Of a DNA stretch of 29,593 nt, positions 7,259-15,025 are shown one piece after another; positions within the stretch are counted from its first letter, which is position 1, and each line of letters begins with the position of its first letter. The DNA lies in NCBI GenBank assembly GCA_036377075.1, contig DASUZB010000277.1:1-29593 (forward strand). The letters are read 5' to 3'. Under the pieces are notes generated by a model. The model was not told where the DNA came from. It ran no database searches and was given only the letters and a program-made list of their open reading frames with translations. Source of the stretch: DASUZB01 sp036377075. Lineage in GTDB: Bacteria; Actinomycetota; CALGFH01. The position numbers and the translations under genes are program-made.

Positions 7259-7468
7259 TTGGTTCCCGGTCCGTCGCATGGCCGGCCCCGCGTCAGCCGT
7301 CGCGCTGAGCAGGGTCTCACCGCGATCGAGTACGCGCTGGTCGCGGCCGTCGTCGCGGTGCTGCTGGCCGGCGGCGTCTATTACCTCTACAGCGGCGTCC
7401 AGGCCCGCTTCGTCCGTAACGAGCAATGCGCCACGAGCGCCTGGGAGGGTGCCCGTGCCACGTGCTGA
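7259..7468 (+). CDS. flp: Flp-family type IVb pilin (first copy)
   Basis: This is a short pilin of about 69 residues: a basic leader ending in EQG, then the mature start LTAIEYALVAAVVAVLLAGG, the Gly/xxxxEY prepilin cleavage pattern followed by the hydrophobic helix that packs in the pilus core. The C-terminus carries two cysteines (EQCATSAWEGARATC) that could form a disulfide. A prepilin peptidase, not in this window, should remove the leader. The start is uncertain: TTG 7259 is about 10 bases after GGGGGG, and TTG 7235 is also in frame. A second, clearly different pilin gene follows 190 bp downstream. Confidence 0.82.
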   Translation: MVPGPSHGRPRVSRRAEQGLTAIEYALVAAVVAVLLAGGVYYLYSGVQARFVRNEQCATSAWEGARATC

Positions 7469-7631
7469 CATGGCGTCCCGCGAGGCCGTCGTCGCCGCAG
7501 CGGATGGTGCCACCGGTCTGACCGGCGTTTCGTGCCCGTGCGAAGCGCCGTCCTCCGTTCACCGGGCCGCCGACCGGCGGCTGGGGGGTGACGAGGTTCC
7601 CGCAGGTCGCGTCCGCTGGCGCGGCCTCGAG

Positions 7632-7650
7632 CTTCCAAGTGGAAGGAGGT
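7632..7650 (+). promoter_or_regulatory. Strong ribosome binding site partly held in a hairpin
   Basis: GGAAGGAGGT (7641-7650) is close to a perfect Shine-Dalgarno sequence, 8 bases before the ATG of the second pilin. Its first five bases can pair with CTTCC (7632-7636) around AAGT. It explains high pilin expression and might allow control of translation. The remaining 190-bp gap after the first pilin shows only a small CCGCC/GGCGG hairpin and no gene. Confidence 0.55.
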
Positions 7651-7658
7651 ACAACCAG

Positions 7659-7889
7659 ATGCCTGGATCATCCCTGAGGCTCGCGCGGCTCCGCCGCCGC
7701 GAGGAGGGCATCACGGCGGTCGAGTACGCCCTCATGGTTGCCGTGGTGGCCGTGCTCCTCGTGGTCGGCTTCTACTTCTTGTTCACCAACATCTCCGACA
7801 AGTTCTCGAACACCGGGAACTGCATCGCGAACTCCCCAACGGCGGACGGGACCTGCGCTCCAGCCGGGGGCGGTGGCGGCGGCGGTTAG
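7659..7889 (+). CDS. flp: Flp-family type IVb pilin (second, probably major)
   Basis: This 76-residue pilin has a basic leader (LARLRRREEG), cleavage pattern EEG/ITAVEY and hydrophobic helix ALMVAVVAVLLVVGFYFLF, then a short polar domain with two cysteines about 14 residues apart (NCIAN ... GTCAP) and a tail of seven glycines. The excellent ribosome binding site and the strong hairpin after the gene suggest this is the abundant structural subunit. The ATG at 7659 is well supported; the frame is open far upstream, but that sequence has no pilin-like content. Confidence 0.9.
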   Translation: MPGSSLRLARLRRREEGITAVEYALMVAVVAVLLVVGFYFLFTNISDKFSNTGNCIANSPTADGTCAPAGGGGGGG

Positions 7890-7961
7890 GAAGCACGGCG
7901 GCTGCCGGCGGCGGGCACGGTCGACCGTCCCCGTCGCCGGCGTCCGACCGTAGGTGCCGCG

Positions 7962-7994
7962 GCGGCCGGCGTCCGTTGCCCGGACGCCGGCCGC
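7962..7994 (+). terminator. 14-bp GC hairpin, possible attenuator after the pilin genes
   Basis: GCGGCCGGCGTCCG and CGGACGCCGGCCGC form a perfect 14-bp stem with loop TTGCC, 72 bases after the second pilin. No T-tract follows. In a co-directional operon this could stop most transcripts after the pilins or protect the pilin mRNA 3' end, giving excess pilin over assembly proteins. The rest of the 265-bp gap (7890-8154) holds no gene I can support. Confidence 0.6.
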
Positions 7995-8154
7995 GCCGAG
8001 CCGGCGCCGACCCCGAGGGCGCCCCGCACGGGGCCGCCGGTCACTCCTCGGGGTTCGTCTCCGGGGGCTCGACCTCCGAGCCGCCGCAGCGAGTCGCCTC
8101 GGCGGGCGGGAGCCATCGCCCACCAAGGGACCGGCAAGGGGGGAGCACGACTGT

Positions 8155-8616
8155 ATGGGGAACGGAGGCAGCACCACGGCCTCCCGCCACGAGCGCGGGG
8201 TGGCCGCGGTGGAGTTCGCCATCCTGCTGCCCGTGCTGGTGCTCCTGCTGTTCGGCTTCATCCAGTTCGGCATCGCCTTCAACAGCAAGATCCAGGCGAC
8301 CAACGGCGCCCGCGAGGGGGCGCGGCTGGCGGTCGTCGGCATCGACGACTGGGGCGACGTCAGCGGCAGCGGCAAGACCTTCTGGCAGGTCGTCGAGGAA
8401 CGGGCCGGCGGCCCGATCTCCAACTGCGACCTGCAGCTGCCCAACGTGATCGGCGACACCGTCACGGTCGCCTTCGACTACCCGATCGACCTGGCCATCC
8501 CGTTCCTACCGACCCCGGAGAGCTGGCGGGTGGGACGGGCGTCGGCCTCGATGCGCATGGAGCAGTTCTCCCAGCAGCCCTACCCGTGGTCCGTGGGGAG
8601 CTGCGAAGGGGTGTGA
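8155..8616 (+). CDS. tadE: TadE-like pseudopilin
   Basis: This 153-residue protein begins with a short polar leader and the TadE pattern RGVAAVEFAILLPVLVLLLF, a hydrophobic N-terminal helix with Glu at the +5-like position, followed by an AREGARLAV stretch typical of TadE/TadG proteins and a small outer domain. TadE-like proteins are minor pilins or priming subunits of the Flp pilus. GGGGGGAG lies 9 bases upstream of the ATG. Only one TadE-like gene is present; I see no separate tadF or tadG. Two cysteines (SNCDLQL and GSCEGV) may pair in the outer domain. Confidence 0.9.
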   Translation: MGNGGSTTASRHERGVAAVEFAILLPVLVLLLFGFIQFGIAFNSKIQATNGAREGARLAVVGIDDWGDVSGSGKTFWQVVEERAGGPISNCDLQLPNVIGDTVTVAFDYPIDLAIPFLPTPESWRVGRASASMRMEQFSQQPYPWSVGSCEGV

Positions 8617-8661
8617 CCGGAGCCGGGCGTCGGTCCCGCGCGGCATGACAGGAAGACGAGG

Positions 8662-9381
8662 ATGCAGAACAGACTTCTGGCGATCATGGTCGCCATCGTG
8701 CTGGCCGTCGTCTCGGCGATGGCGCTGGTGGTGTACGCCAACAGCGCCGACCGGCGGGCTCTCTCCGAGCAGGCCCCCGTCCCCGTCTACGTCGCCAGCA
8801 GCAAGATCGAGCAGGGCGAGTCGTTCGAGCAGGCGTCCGGCAAGATCCGGATCGCCTCGATCCCGCGCAAGGCGCTGGCCGAGAACGCGGTGCGCGCCCT
8901 GTCGCAGATCTCCGGCCGGGTCGCCGCGGTCGACATCCTGCCGGGCGAGCAGCTCCTGCTGGGCCGCTGGGTGAGCCGGGAGGAGGTCGAGGGCCAGAAC
9001 CTCCTCAACGTCCAGCCGACCTTCCAGGCCGTCTCCATCCAGGTCGACGCGACCCGCCAGGTCTCGGGGTTCATCACCCCAGGCAACCGGGTCAACATCT
9101 ACGCCACCCTGACCGGCGCCGGCGGGGTCAAGTTCTCCCGCCTACTGCTGGCCGACATCAAGGTGCTCGCGGTCGGCGCCACCGCCCTGCCCGGCGGCGC
9201 CAAGCGGCCCGGATCGGCGCAGGGCTCCCTGTCCACCGTCACCCTCGAGGTCAAGGACGGGCAGGTGGAGCGGGTGGTGTTCGCCGCCGAGAGCGGCTCC
9301 CTGTACCTCTCGCTGGTGGCCCCCGGCGCCAAGCCGGCGCCACCGCGGGCCGGGTCCAACATCGGCAACCTGTTCGGCTAG
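8662..9381 (+). CDS. cpaB: Flp pilus assembly protein CpaB/RcpC (SAF domain)
   Basis: This 239-residue protein has an N-terminal membrane anchor (LLAIMVAIVLAVVSAMALVV), then an SAF-type domain (VPVYVASSKIEQGESF ... VAAVDILPGEQLLLGRWV) and the RcpC/CpaB region (FQAVSIQVDATRQVSGFITP, then GNRVNIYATL). CpaB works outside the membrane in Tad pilus assembly; in diderms it modulates the secretin, while in monoderms lacking a secretin it probably acts at or in the wall. The start is supported by AGGAAG and GAGG just upstream. It lies 45 bp after tadE and 17 bp before tadZ. Confidence 0.93.
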   Translation: MQNRLLAIMVAIVLAVVSAMALVVYANSADRRALSEQAPVPVYVASSKIEQGESFEQASGKIRIASIPRKALAENAVRALSQISGRVAAVDILPGEQLLLGRWVSREEVEGQNLLNVQPTFQAVSIQVDATRQVSGFITPGNRVNIYATLTGAGGVKFSRLLLADIKVLAVGATALPGGAKRPGSAQGSLSTVTLEVKDGQVERVVFAAESGSLYLSLVAPGAKPAPPRAGSNIGNLFG

Positions 9382-9398
9382 CTGGAAGTGAGGTCGCC

Positions 9399-10595
9399 AT
9401 GGCCGTGATCATCGCCGAGCCGGAGGACGGCTACGCCACCTGGCTGGCCGGGGCCCTCGGTGGGCTGACCGCCAGGGTGATCCGCACCTCCGGGCCGGAC
9501 GAGGCCATGGCCGCGCTGGCCGCCGAGGGCCGCGACGTGCTCGGGCTGATCATCGGGCCCGACCTGGACGACCAGGACGCGCTCTCGCTGGCCGGCATGA
9601 CCCAGCAGGGCGCGCCCGACGTGTCGGTGCTGCTGATCCGCTACCACGACTCCTCCGACCTGTTCCGCAAGGCGCTGCGCTACGGCGTCAAGGACGTGAT
9701 CACCACCCCGGACGACGAGGTCGCGGTGCGCGCGGCCGCCGCCCGCACCCTGGAGATCGCCCGCGCCCTGCGCGGCCGGCTCGCCGGTGCCACCCCCGAG
9801 ATCGCCTCGGGCGGCGCGGACGGCCGGGTGATCACCGTGTTCAGCTCCAAGGGCGGCTGCGGCAAGACGTTCCTCGCCACCAACCTGGCGTTCGCCCTGG
9901 CCGAGAAGGGCGCCGAGGTCGCCCTCGTCGACCTCGACCTGCACTTCGGCGACGTGGCGATCATGCTGCAGCTGTTCCCGGCCCGCACCATCCACGACGC
10001 GGCCACCACCCAAGGGCTCGACACCGTCGCGCTGAAGTCCCTGCTCACCCACCACCGTAACGGCATCTGGGCGCTGCTCGCCCCGACCGAGCCGACCGTC
10101 GCCGACACCATCAGCCCGCAGGCGGTCGCCACCATCCTCAGGCTGCTGCGGCAGAACTTCGACGCGGTGGTGATCGACACCCCGGCGGCCTTCTCCGACC
10201 AGGTCCTCGCCGCGTTCGACGAGTCGGACGCGATCGCCGTGCTCGCCAGCCTGGACGTGCCGAGCATCAAGAACCTCAAGCTCGCCCTCCAGACCATGCA
10301 GCTGCTCCACTACCCGCGCACCCGGCTGCGGGTCGTCCTCAACCGGGCCGACTCGAAGGTCGGGCTGCGCCTGCCCGACGTGGAGAAGATCCTCGGCGGG
10401 CCGGTCGACGCGACCATCCCGTCGTCGCGCGCGGTGCCGCTCTCGGTCAACAAGGGCAACCCGATCCTCCTCGAGGACCCGCGCAGCCACGTCAGCGACG
10501 CCATCCGGCGCTTCGCGGCCCAGTTCGCCTCGAGCCCGCGGGCGGCCCGGACCGGCCGCTCCAAGCAGCGGCGCTCGCTGTTCTCCCGACCCTGA
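9399..10595 (+). CDS. tadZ: TadZ/CpaE-type ATPase, pilus localisation factor
   Basis: This 398-residue protein has an atypical receiver domain (residues 1-130) and a MinD/ParA-like ATPase domain with a deviant Walker A motif (FSSKGGCGKTFLATNLA, about residue 150), Walker A' (ALVDLDLHFGD) and Walker B (DAVVIDTPAAFSD). TadZ/CpaE proteins mark the site where the Tad machine assembles, often at a pole. The C-terminal ~30 residues are basic. The ATG has GTGAGG 5 bases upstream. Its position between cpaB and tadA is the standard order for actinobacterial tad operons. Confidence 0.94.
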   Translation: MAVIIAEPEDGYATWLAGALGGLTARVIRTSGPDEAMAALAAEGRDVLGLIIGPDLDDQDALSLAGMTQQGAPDVSVLLIRYHDSSDLFRKALRYGVKDVITTPDDEVAVRAAAARTLEIARALRGRLAGATPEIASGGADGRVITVFSSKGGCGKTFLATNLAFALAEKGAEVALVDLDLHFGDVAIMLQLFPARTIHDAATTQGLDTVALKSLLTHHRNGIWALLAPTEPTVADTISPQAVATILRLLRQNFDAVVIDTPAAFSDQVLAAFDESDAIAVLASLDVPSIKNLKLALQTMQLLHYPRTRLRVVLNRADSKVGLRLPDVEKILGGPVDATIPSSRAVPLSVNKGNPILLEDPRSHVSDAIRRFAAQFASSPRAARTGRSKQRRSLFSRP

Positions 10596-10613
10596 CGCCG
10601 TCAACGATCCAGC

Positions 10614-10638
10614 GGCCGCGCCGCTCTGCGGCGCGGCC
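10614..10638 (+). terminator. 11-bp GC hairpin between tadZ and tadA
   Basis: GGCCGCGCCGC and GCGGCGCGGCC form a perfect stem around TCT in the 68-bp gap. No T-tract follows. As with the hairpin after the pilins, it may attenuate transcription or stabilise an upstream mRNA end rather than terminate fully, because tadA lies just downstream in the same direction. Confidence 0.45.
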
Positions 10639-10663
10639 ACCGAGTGGGAAGGAGCCGACCGCG

Positions 10664-12073
10664 ATGTCCTCCTCGTTCTACGAGCGCCTGGCCCGCGCCA
10701 GGGCCGACGGCGGCCTGCCGTCGGCGACGCAGGAGGACGTCAGCGGCAGCCGCGCCCACCGGGCCCGCCCCGACCCCCTCGCGGCGCTGCGCCAGAAGGT
10801 GCACCGCTCGCTGGTGGAGGTGCTCGGGCCGCGCCTCTACGACACCCAGCTCTCCCCCGAGCAGCTCCACGCCAAGGTGCGCGAGCTGCTGCAGAGCAGC
10901 CTCGAAGAAGAGGAGACCCCGCTCACCAGGGAGGAGCGGCTCCGGCTCACCTCCGAGATCGCCGACGACGTCCTCGGCTTCGGCCCGATCGAGCCGTTCC
11001 TGCGCGACCCGACCGTCACCGAGATCATGGTCAACGCGCCCGACCTCATCTACGTGGAACGCGAGGGCCGGCTGCACCCGACCGAGGGCCGCTTCGTCGA
11101 CGAGACCCACCTGCGCCGCGTGATCGACAAGATGGTCGGCCAGATCGGCCGGCGCGTCGACGAGAGCTCGCCCTACGTCGACGCGCGCCTGCCCGACGGC
11201 TCCCGCGTCAACGCCGTGCTGCCGCCGCTGTGCGTCGGCGGCGGGCCCTACCTGACCGTGCGCAAGTTCTCGCCTGACCCGTTCCAGGCCGACGACCTGG
11301 TCACCTTCGGCACCATGTCGGCCCGCCTCGGCGCCTTCTTCGCCGCCTGCGTGCAGGGACGGCTGAACCTGCTGGTGTCGGGCGGCACCGGCGCCGGCAA
11401 GACCACCACCCTCAACGTGCTGTCCTCCTGGATCCCGTCGGGCGAGCGCATCATCACCATCGAGGACGCCGCCGAGCTGCAGCTCCGCCAGCCGCACTGG
11501 CTCCGCCTCGAGTACCGTCCGCCCAACATCGAGGGCCGCGGCGAGGTCACCATCCGCGACCTGGTCCGCAACGCGCTGCGCATGCGGCCCGACCGCATCG
11601 TGGTCGGCGAGGTCCGCGGCGGCGAGGCGCTCGACATGCTGCAGTCGATGAACACCGGCCACGACGGCTCGCTGTCCACCATCCACGCCAACTCGCCGCG
11701 CGACTCGGTCTCCCGCCTGGAGACGATGGTGCTGATGGCCGGGGTGGACATCCCCGTGCGGGCGGTGCGCGAGCAGATCTCCGCCGCCGTCGACGTGATC
11801 GTCCACCAGGCCCGCATGAAGGACGGCACCCGCCGCATCACCCAGGTCACCGAGGTGGTCGGCATGGAGGGCGAGGTCGTCACCCTGCAGGACCTGTTCA
11901 CCTTCGACTACCGCGCCGGCATCGACGACCAGGGCCGCTACCGGGGCACCATCCAGCCGACCGGGCTGCGCCCGACCTTCTCCGAGCGCCTGGGCGACCA
12001 GGGCATCAGGCTCGACCCCGAGCTGTTCGCCAGCCAGGGCGGCACCATCCCGATCGCCATGCGCCGACCATGA
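10664..12073 (+). CDS. tadA: TadA/CpaF secretion ATPase
   Basis: This 469-residue hexameric motor ATPase powers pilin export and pilus assembly from the cytoplasmic side. Visible are the N-terminal domain (LGFGPIEPFLRDPTVTEIMV), Walker A (VSGGTGAGKTTTLN, ~residue 240), Asp box (ITIEDAAELQL), Walker B (RPDRIVVGEVRGGEALDML) and His box (GSLSTIHANSPRD). The first ~45 residues are variable. GGAAGGAG lies 9 bases upstream of the ATG. The stop overlaps the ATG of the vWA-TadB gene (ATGA), showing translational coupling of motor and membrane platform. Confidence 0.96.
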   Translation: MSSSFYERLARARADGGLPSATQEDVSGSRAHRARPDPLAALRQKVHRSLVEVLGPRLYDTQLSPEQLHAKVRELLQSSLEEEETPLTREERLRLTSEIADDVLGFGPIEPFLRDPTVTEIMVNAPDLIYVEREGRLHPTEGRFVDETHLRRVIDKMVGQIGRRVDESSPYVDARLPDGSRVNAVLPPLCVGGGPYLTVRKFSPDPFQADDLVTFGTMSARLGAFFAACVQGRLNLLVSGGTGAGKTTTLNVLSSWIPSGERIITIEDAAELQLRQPHWLRLEYRPPNIEGRGEVTIRDLVRNALRMRPDRIVVGEVRGGEALDMLQSMNTGHDGSLSTIHANSPRDSVSRLETMVLMAGVDIPVRAVREQISAAVDVIVHQARMKDGTRRITQVTEVVGMEGEVVTLQDLFTFDYRAGIDDQGRYRGTIQPTGLRPTFSERLGDQGIRLDPELFASQGGTIPIAMRRP

Positions 12074-14070
12074 CCCCGGCGCCGGCGCCATCCCGCCGGG
12101 GACCGGCCCGCCGGTCCCGGGTCGCCCTCGCCGGCGCGCTGCTCGGCCTGCTGGCCGCCCTCGGTGTGGCGCCAGGCGCGGCCGAGGCGCAGCAGCAGGG
12201 CCAGCTCGAGGCCAGCATCAAGCGGCTGGTCGCCACCGGCGGTGGGCACGCGCAGGCGACCGTCGCGCTCACCGGCCCAGCCGCCGAGGGCGGCCAGCTC
12301 GGCGCCGACGCGTTCAGCGTCACCATCGGCGGCCGGCCGGCCGAGGTGACCAGGGTGGAGGCGCCGGGCGCGGCGCGCACTCAGGTCTCGGCGCTTCTGC
12401 TGGTCGACACGAGCGGCAGCATGAAGGCCAAGGACAACATCGGCAGGGCCAAGGCGGCCGCGCTGCGCTTCATCGGCCAGCTCGAGCCCGGCGGACGGGC
12501 CGGCCTGCTCCCGTTCGCCGACCGGCCCGCCCAGGCCAGCGTGCTGACCAGCAACGGGGCGCTGCTCGCCCCGAGCATCGCGCGGTTGCGCGCCGGCGGC
12601 GAGACGGCGCTCTACGACGCGGTGGCCGCCGGCGCCGCGGCGCTCAGCCGGGCGCCGGGGGAGCGGGCGCTGATCCTGCTGTCGGACGGGGCGGACAACC
12701 GCTCGCTGCGCACCGTCGACGACGCCGTGGCGGCCGCCAAGAAGGCGCAGGTGACCGTGTACGCGATCGGGCTGTCCGACTCCGGCGCCAGCCTGCCTGG
12801 CGACGCCCTGACCCGGCTCGCCCGCCAGACCGGCGGCCGCTTCGTCACCACCCAGGGGACGGAGCTGGCGAGCCTGTACACCAGCCTCGGGCAGGAGCTC
12901 TACTCTCAATATCTGGTGGAGGTCGAGGTTCCGCCGGGCAGCGAGCGCGAGCGCGACCTGGTCGTCAACGTGCGGGCGCGCCAGGCCCAGGCCTCCGCCC
13001 GCGGGGTGCTGCTCCTGCCCGCGGCCGCGCCGGCCCCGGTCGGCCTCGACCAGCAGTCGGTGCCCGGGCTGCGCGGCATCGAGCGGCGCCAGGCGCTCTA
13101 CGTCATCGCCGGGCTGATGTTCACCGCCGTGCTGCTGCTCGCCTGGGCGCTGATGGCGCCCCTGCCCGGCGGTGGCAAGAGCTACCGCGAGCTGCGCAAT
13201 CGCCTGTCCCAGTACTCGCTCACCGCGGCGCTGGCCGACGATCCGCCGCCGCAAGGCGCGCTGGGCTCCAGCGAGCTGCTCGGCAAGGCCGCCCAGGTGG
13301 CGGAGTCCCTGGTCAAGCGGACCAACCTGGAGGAGTCGCTGCTCACCAAGCTGGAGCTTGCCGGCCTCAAGCTGCGCGCGTCGGAGTTCGCGCTCCTCTG
13401 GCTGGGCTCCGGCCTGGCGGTGCCGCTGCTGCTGCTGGCGTTGAGCCGCAACCTGTTCATCGGCTTCGCCGGCGCGGTGCTCGGCGCGCTGGTCCCCCTC
13501 GTCGTGCTGATCGTGAAGGCGGCCCGACGCCAGGCGAGGTTCGACGAGCAGCTCCCCGACACCCTGCAGCTCCTCTCCGGCGCGCTGCAGGCGGGGCACA
13601 GCCTGCTACAGGCGATCGACACCGCCGCCAAGGAGGCTGGCGAGCCGATCTCGGTAGAATTCCAGCGCGTGCTCACCGAGGCGCGGCTCGGCATGCCGCT
13701 CGACGAGGCGCTCGAGGGCATGGCCAAGCGGATGAACAGTCAGGACTTCGAGTGGACGGTCATGGCCGTGGGCCTGCAGCGGCAGATCGGCGGTAACCTG
13801 GCCGAGCTGCTCAACGCGGTGGCGCAGACGATGCGCGACCGCTACTCGCTCAAGCGGCAGGTCCGCGCCCTGTCGGCGGAGGGACGGTTGTCCAGCGTGA
13901 TCCTGTCCATCCTGCCCTTCGTCATGTTCTTCCTGCTGCTGTTCCTCAACCCGACGTTCCTGGCGCCGCTCTTCTCGACCCCGCTCGGCTTCGTCATGCT
14001 GTCCGGGGCGGCCGTCCTGTTGATCGTCGGCATCGTCTGGATGAGGAAGATCACCGAGATCGAAGTGTAG
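12070..14070 (+). CDS. tadB: Fusion of a secreted vWA domain with TadB membrane platform protein
   Basis: This 666-residue protein joins two parts. Residues 1-40 are a signal sequence (ALAGALLGLLAALGVAPGAA). Residues ~105-290 form a von Willebrand A domain with a complete metal site: DTSGS at ~112-116, Thr in GGETALYDA and Asp in LLSDGAD. A membrane helix follows at ~338-360, then the TadB/type II secretion F domain (~430-640; ELAGLKLRASEFALLWLGSG, LQAGHSLLQAIDTAAKEAGE) with paired membrane helices. The vWA part would face outside and might bind pilin, wall or a surface ligand, while the TadB part forms the inner platform with TadC. An ordinary TadB is about 300 residues. Similar fusions are known to me among Actinobacteria. 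Confidence 0.92.
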   Translation: MTPAPAPSRRGPARRSRVALAGALLGLLAALGVAPGAAEAQQQGQLEASIKRLVATGGGHAQATVALTGPAAEGGQLGADAFSVTIGGRPAEVTRVEAPGAARTQVSALLLVDTSGSMKAKDNIGRAKAAALRFIGQLEPGGRAGLLPFADRPAQASVLTSNGALLAPSIARLRAGGETALYDAVAAGAAALSRAPGERALILLSDGADNRSLRTVDDAVAAAKKAQVTVYAIGLSDSGASLPGDALTRLARQTGGRFVTTQGTELASLYTSLGQELYSQYLVEVEVPPGSERERDLVVNVRARQAQASARGVLLLPAAAPAPVGLDQQSVPGLRGIERRQALYVIAGLMFTAVLLLAWALMAPLPGGGKSYRELRNRLSQYSLTAALADDPPPQGALGSSELLGKAAQVAESLVKRTNLEESLLTKLELAGLKLRASEFALLWLGSGLAVPLLLLALSRNLFIGFAGAVLGALVPLVVLIVKAARRQARFDEQLPDTLQLLSGALQAGHSLLQAIDTAAKEAGEPISVEFQRVLTEARLGMPLDEALEGMAKRMNSQDFEWTVMAVGLQRQIGGNLAELLNAVAQTMRDRYSLKRQVRALSAEGRLSSVILSILPFVMFFLLLFLNPTFLAPLFSTPLGFVMLSGAAVLLIVGIVWMRKITEIEV

Positions 14071-14076
14071 GTGGGA

Positions 14077-15012
14077 ATGTCAGCTGTATTCCTGGTCGCC
14101 GGCGCGACCACCCTGTCAGGGGCGGTGTTCGTGACGGTGCTGTCGTTGCAGTCGCTGGTGGCGGAGCGCCGCCAGGCCTACCGGACCCTCCGGGCGCTGC
14201 GCGCCGTCGAGCTCCGCCCTGTCGACATCCGCGAGCGCGAGCTGGCCAGCCCGACCCGCCGGAGGGTGCTGGGGCCCATCTACCGCGCCGCGATGAGGCT
14301 CGGCAGGCGCTACACCCCGGCGGGGTCGTACGAGAACCTGCAGCGCCGGCTCCTCCAGGCCGGCAGCCCGGCCGGCTGGGACGCCGACCGGCTGCTCGCC
14401 ACCAAGGTCGGCGGGCTGGCGCTCGGGATCCTGCTCGGGGGGGTGCTGCTGGTCGGGCTGCCACTGCCGTTGCCCCTGCTGCTGCTCGCCCTTGTCGGGC
14501 TGTGCGCGCTCGGCTACTTCGGCCCGAACGCCGTCCTGCTGAACCTGATCCAGCGTCGCCAGGCGAAGATCCGGCGCGCCCTGCCGGACGCCATCGACCT
14601 GCTCACCATCAGCGTGGAGGCCGGCCTCGGCTTCGACGCCGCCCTCGCCCAGGTCTCCCGCAACTCGACCGGCCCGCTGGCCGAGGAGTTCTACCGCACG
14701 CTGCAGGAGGTCCAGCTCGGCCGCACCCGCGGCGAGGCGATGCGCAACCTCGCCGAGCGTTCCAGCGTCCCCGAGCTGTCCGCCTTCGTGCTGGCAATGG
14801 TGCAGGCCGACGTGTTCGGCATCTCGGTGGCCAACGTGCTGCGCATCCAGTCACGGGAGATGCGCAAGAAGCGGCGCCAGCTCGCCGAGGAGCGCGCCAT
14901 GAAGGTCCCCATCAAGGTCCTCTTCCCGGTGTTGTTCTGTATTTTCCCGGCACTGTTCGTTGTCATCCTGGGACCTGCCATCATGCGTATCGCGGCCGCA
15001 TTCGGCAGGTAG
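14077..15012 (+). CDS. tadC: TadC membrane platform protein
   Basis: This protein of about 311 residues is a second type II secretion F-domain protein: an N-terminal helix, a polar part (ENLQRRLLQAGSPAGWDADR), two adjacent helices around residues 110-150, the F-domain core (RRALPDAIDLLTISVEAGLG, then DAALAQVSRNSTGPLAEEF) and a C-terminal helix (VLFPVLFCIFPALFVVILGP). TadB and TadC together form the inner-membrane platform turned by TadA. The gene begins immediately after the tadB stop. Either the ATG at 14077 or the GTG at 14071, directly after the TAG, could be the start; neither has an ideal ribosome site, so coupling to tadB is likely. Confidence 0.93.
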   Translation: MSAVFLVAGATTLSGAVFVTVLSLQSLVAERRQAYRTLRALRAVELRPVDIRERELASPTRRRVLGPIYRAAMRLGRRYTPAGSYENLQRRLLQAGSPAGWDADRLLATKVGGLALGILLGGVLLVGLPLPLPLLLLALVGLCALGYFGPNAVLLNLIQRRQAKIRRALPDAIDLLTISVEAGLGFDAALAQVSRNSTGPLAEEFYRTLQEVQLGRTRGEAMRNLAERSSVPELSAFVLAMVQADVFGISVANVLRIQSREMRKKRRQLAEERAMKVPIKVLFPVLFCIFPALFVVILGPAIMRIAAAFGR

Positions 15013-15025
15013 GGGAGCGGAGACT

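Noticed and set aside
7212..7889. A single 225-residue pilin
   Set aside because: The upstream part overlaps the first pilin in another frame; the strong ribosome site and conserved leader place the start at 7659.
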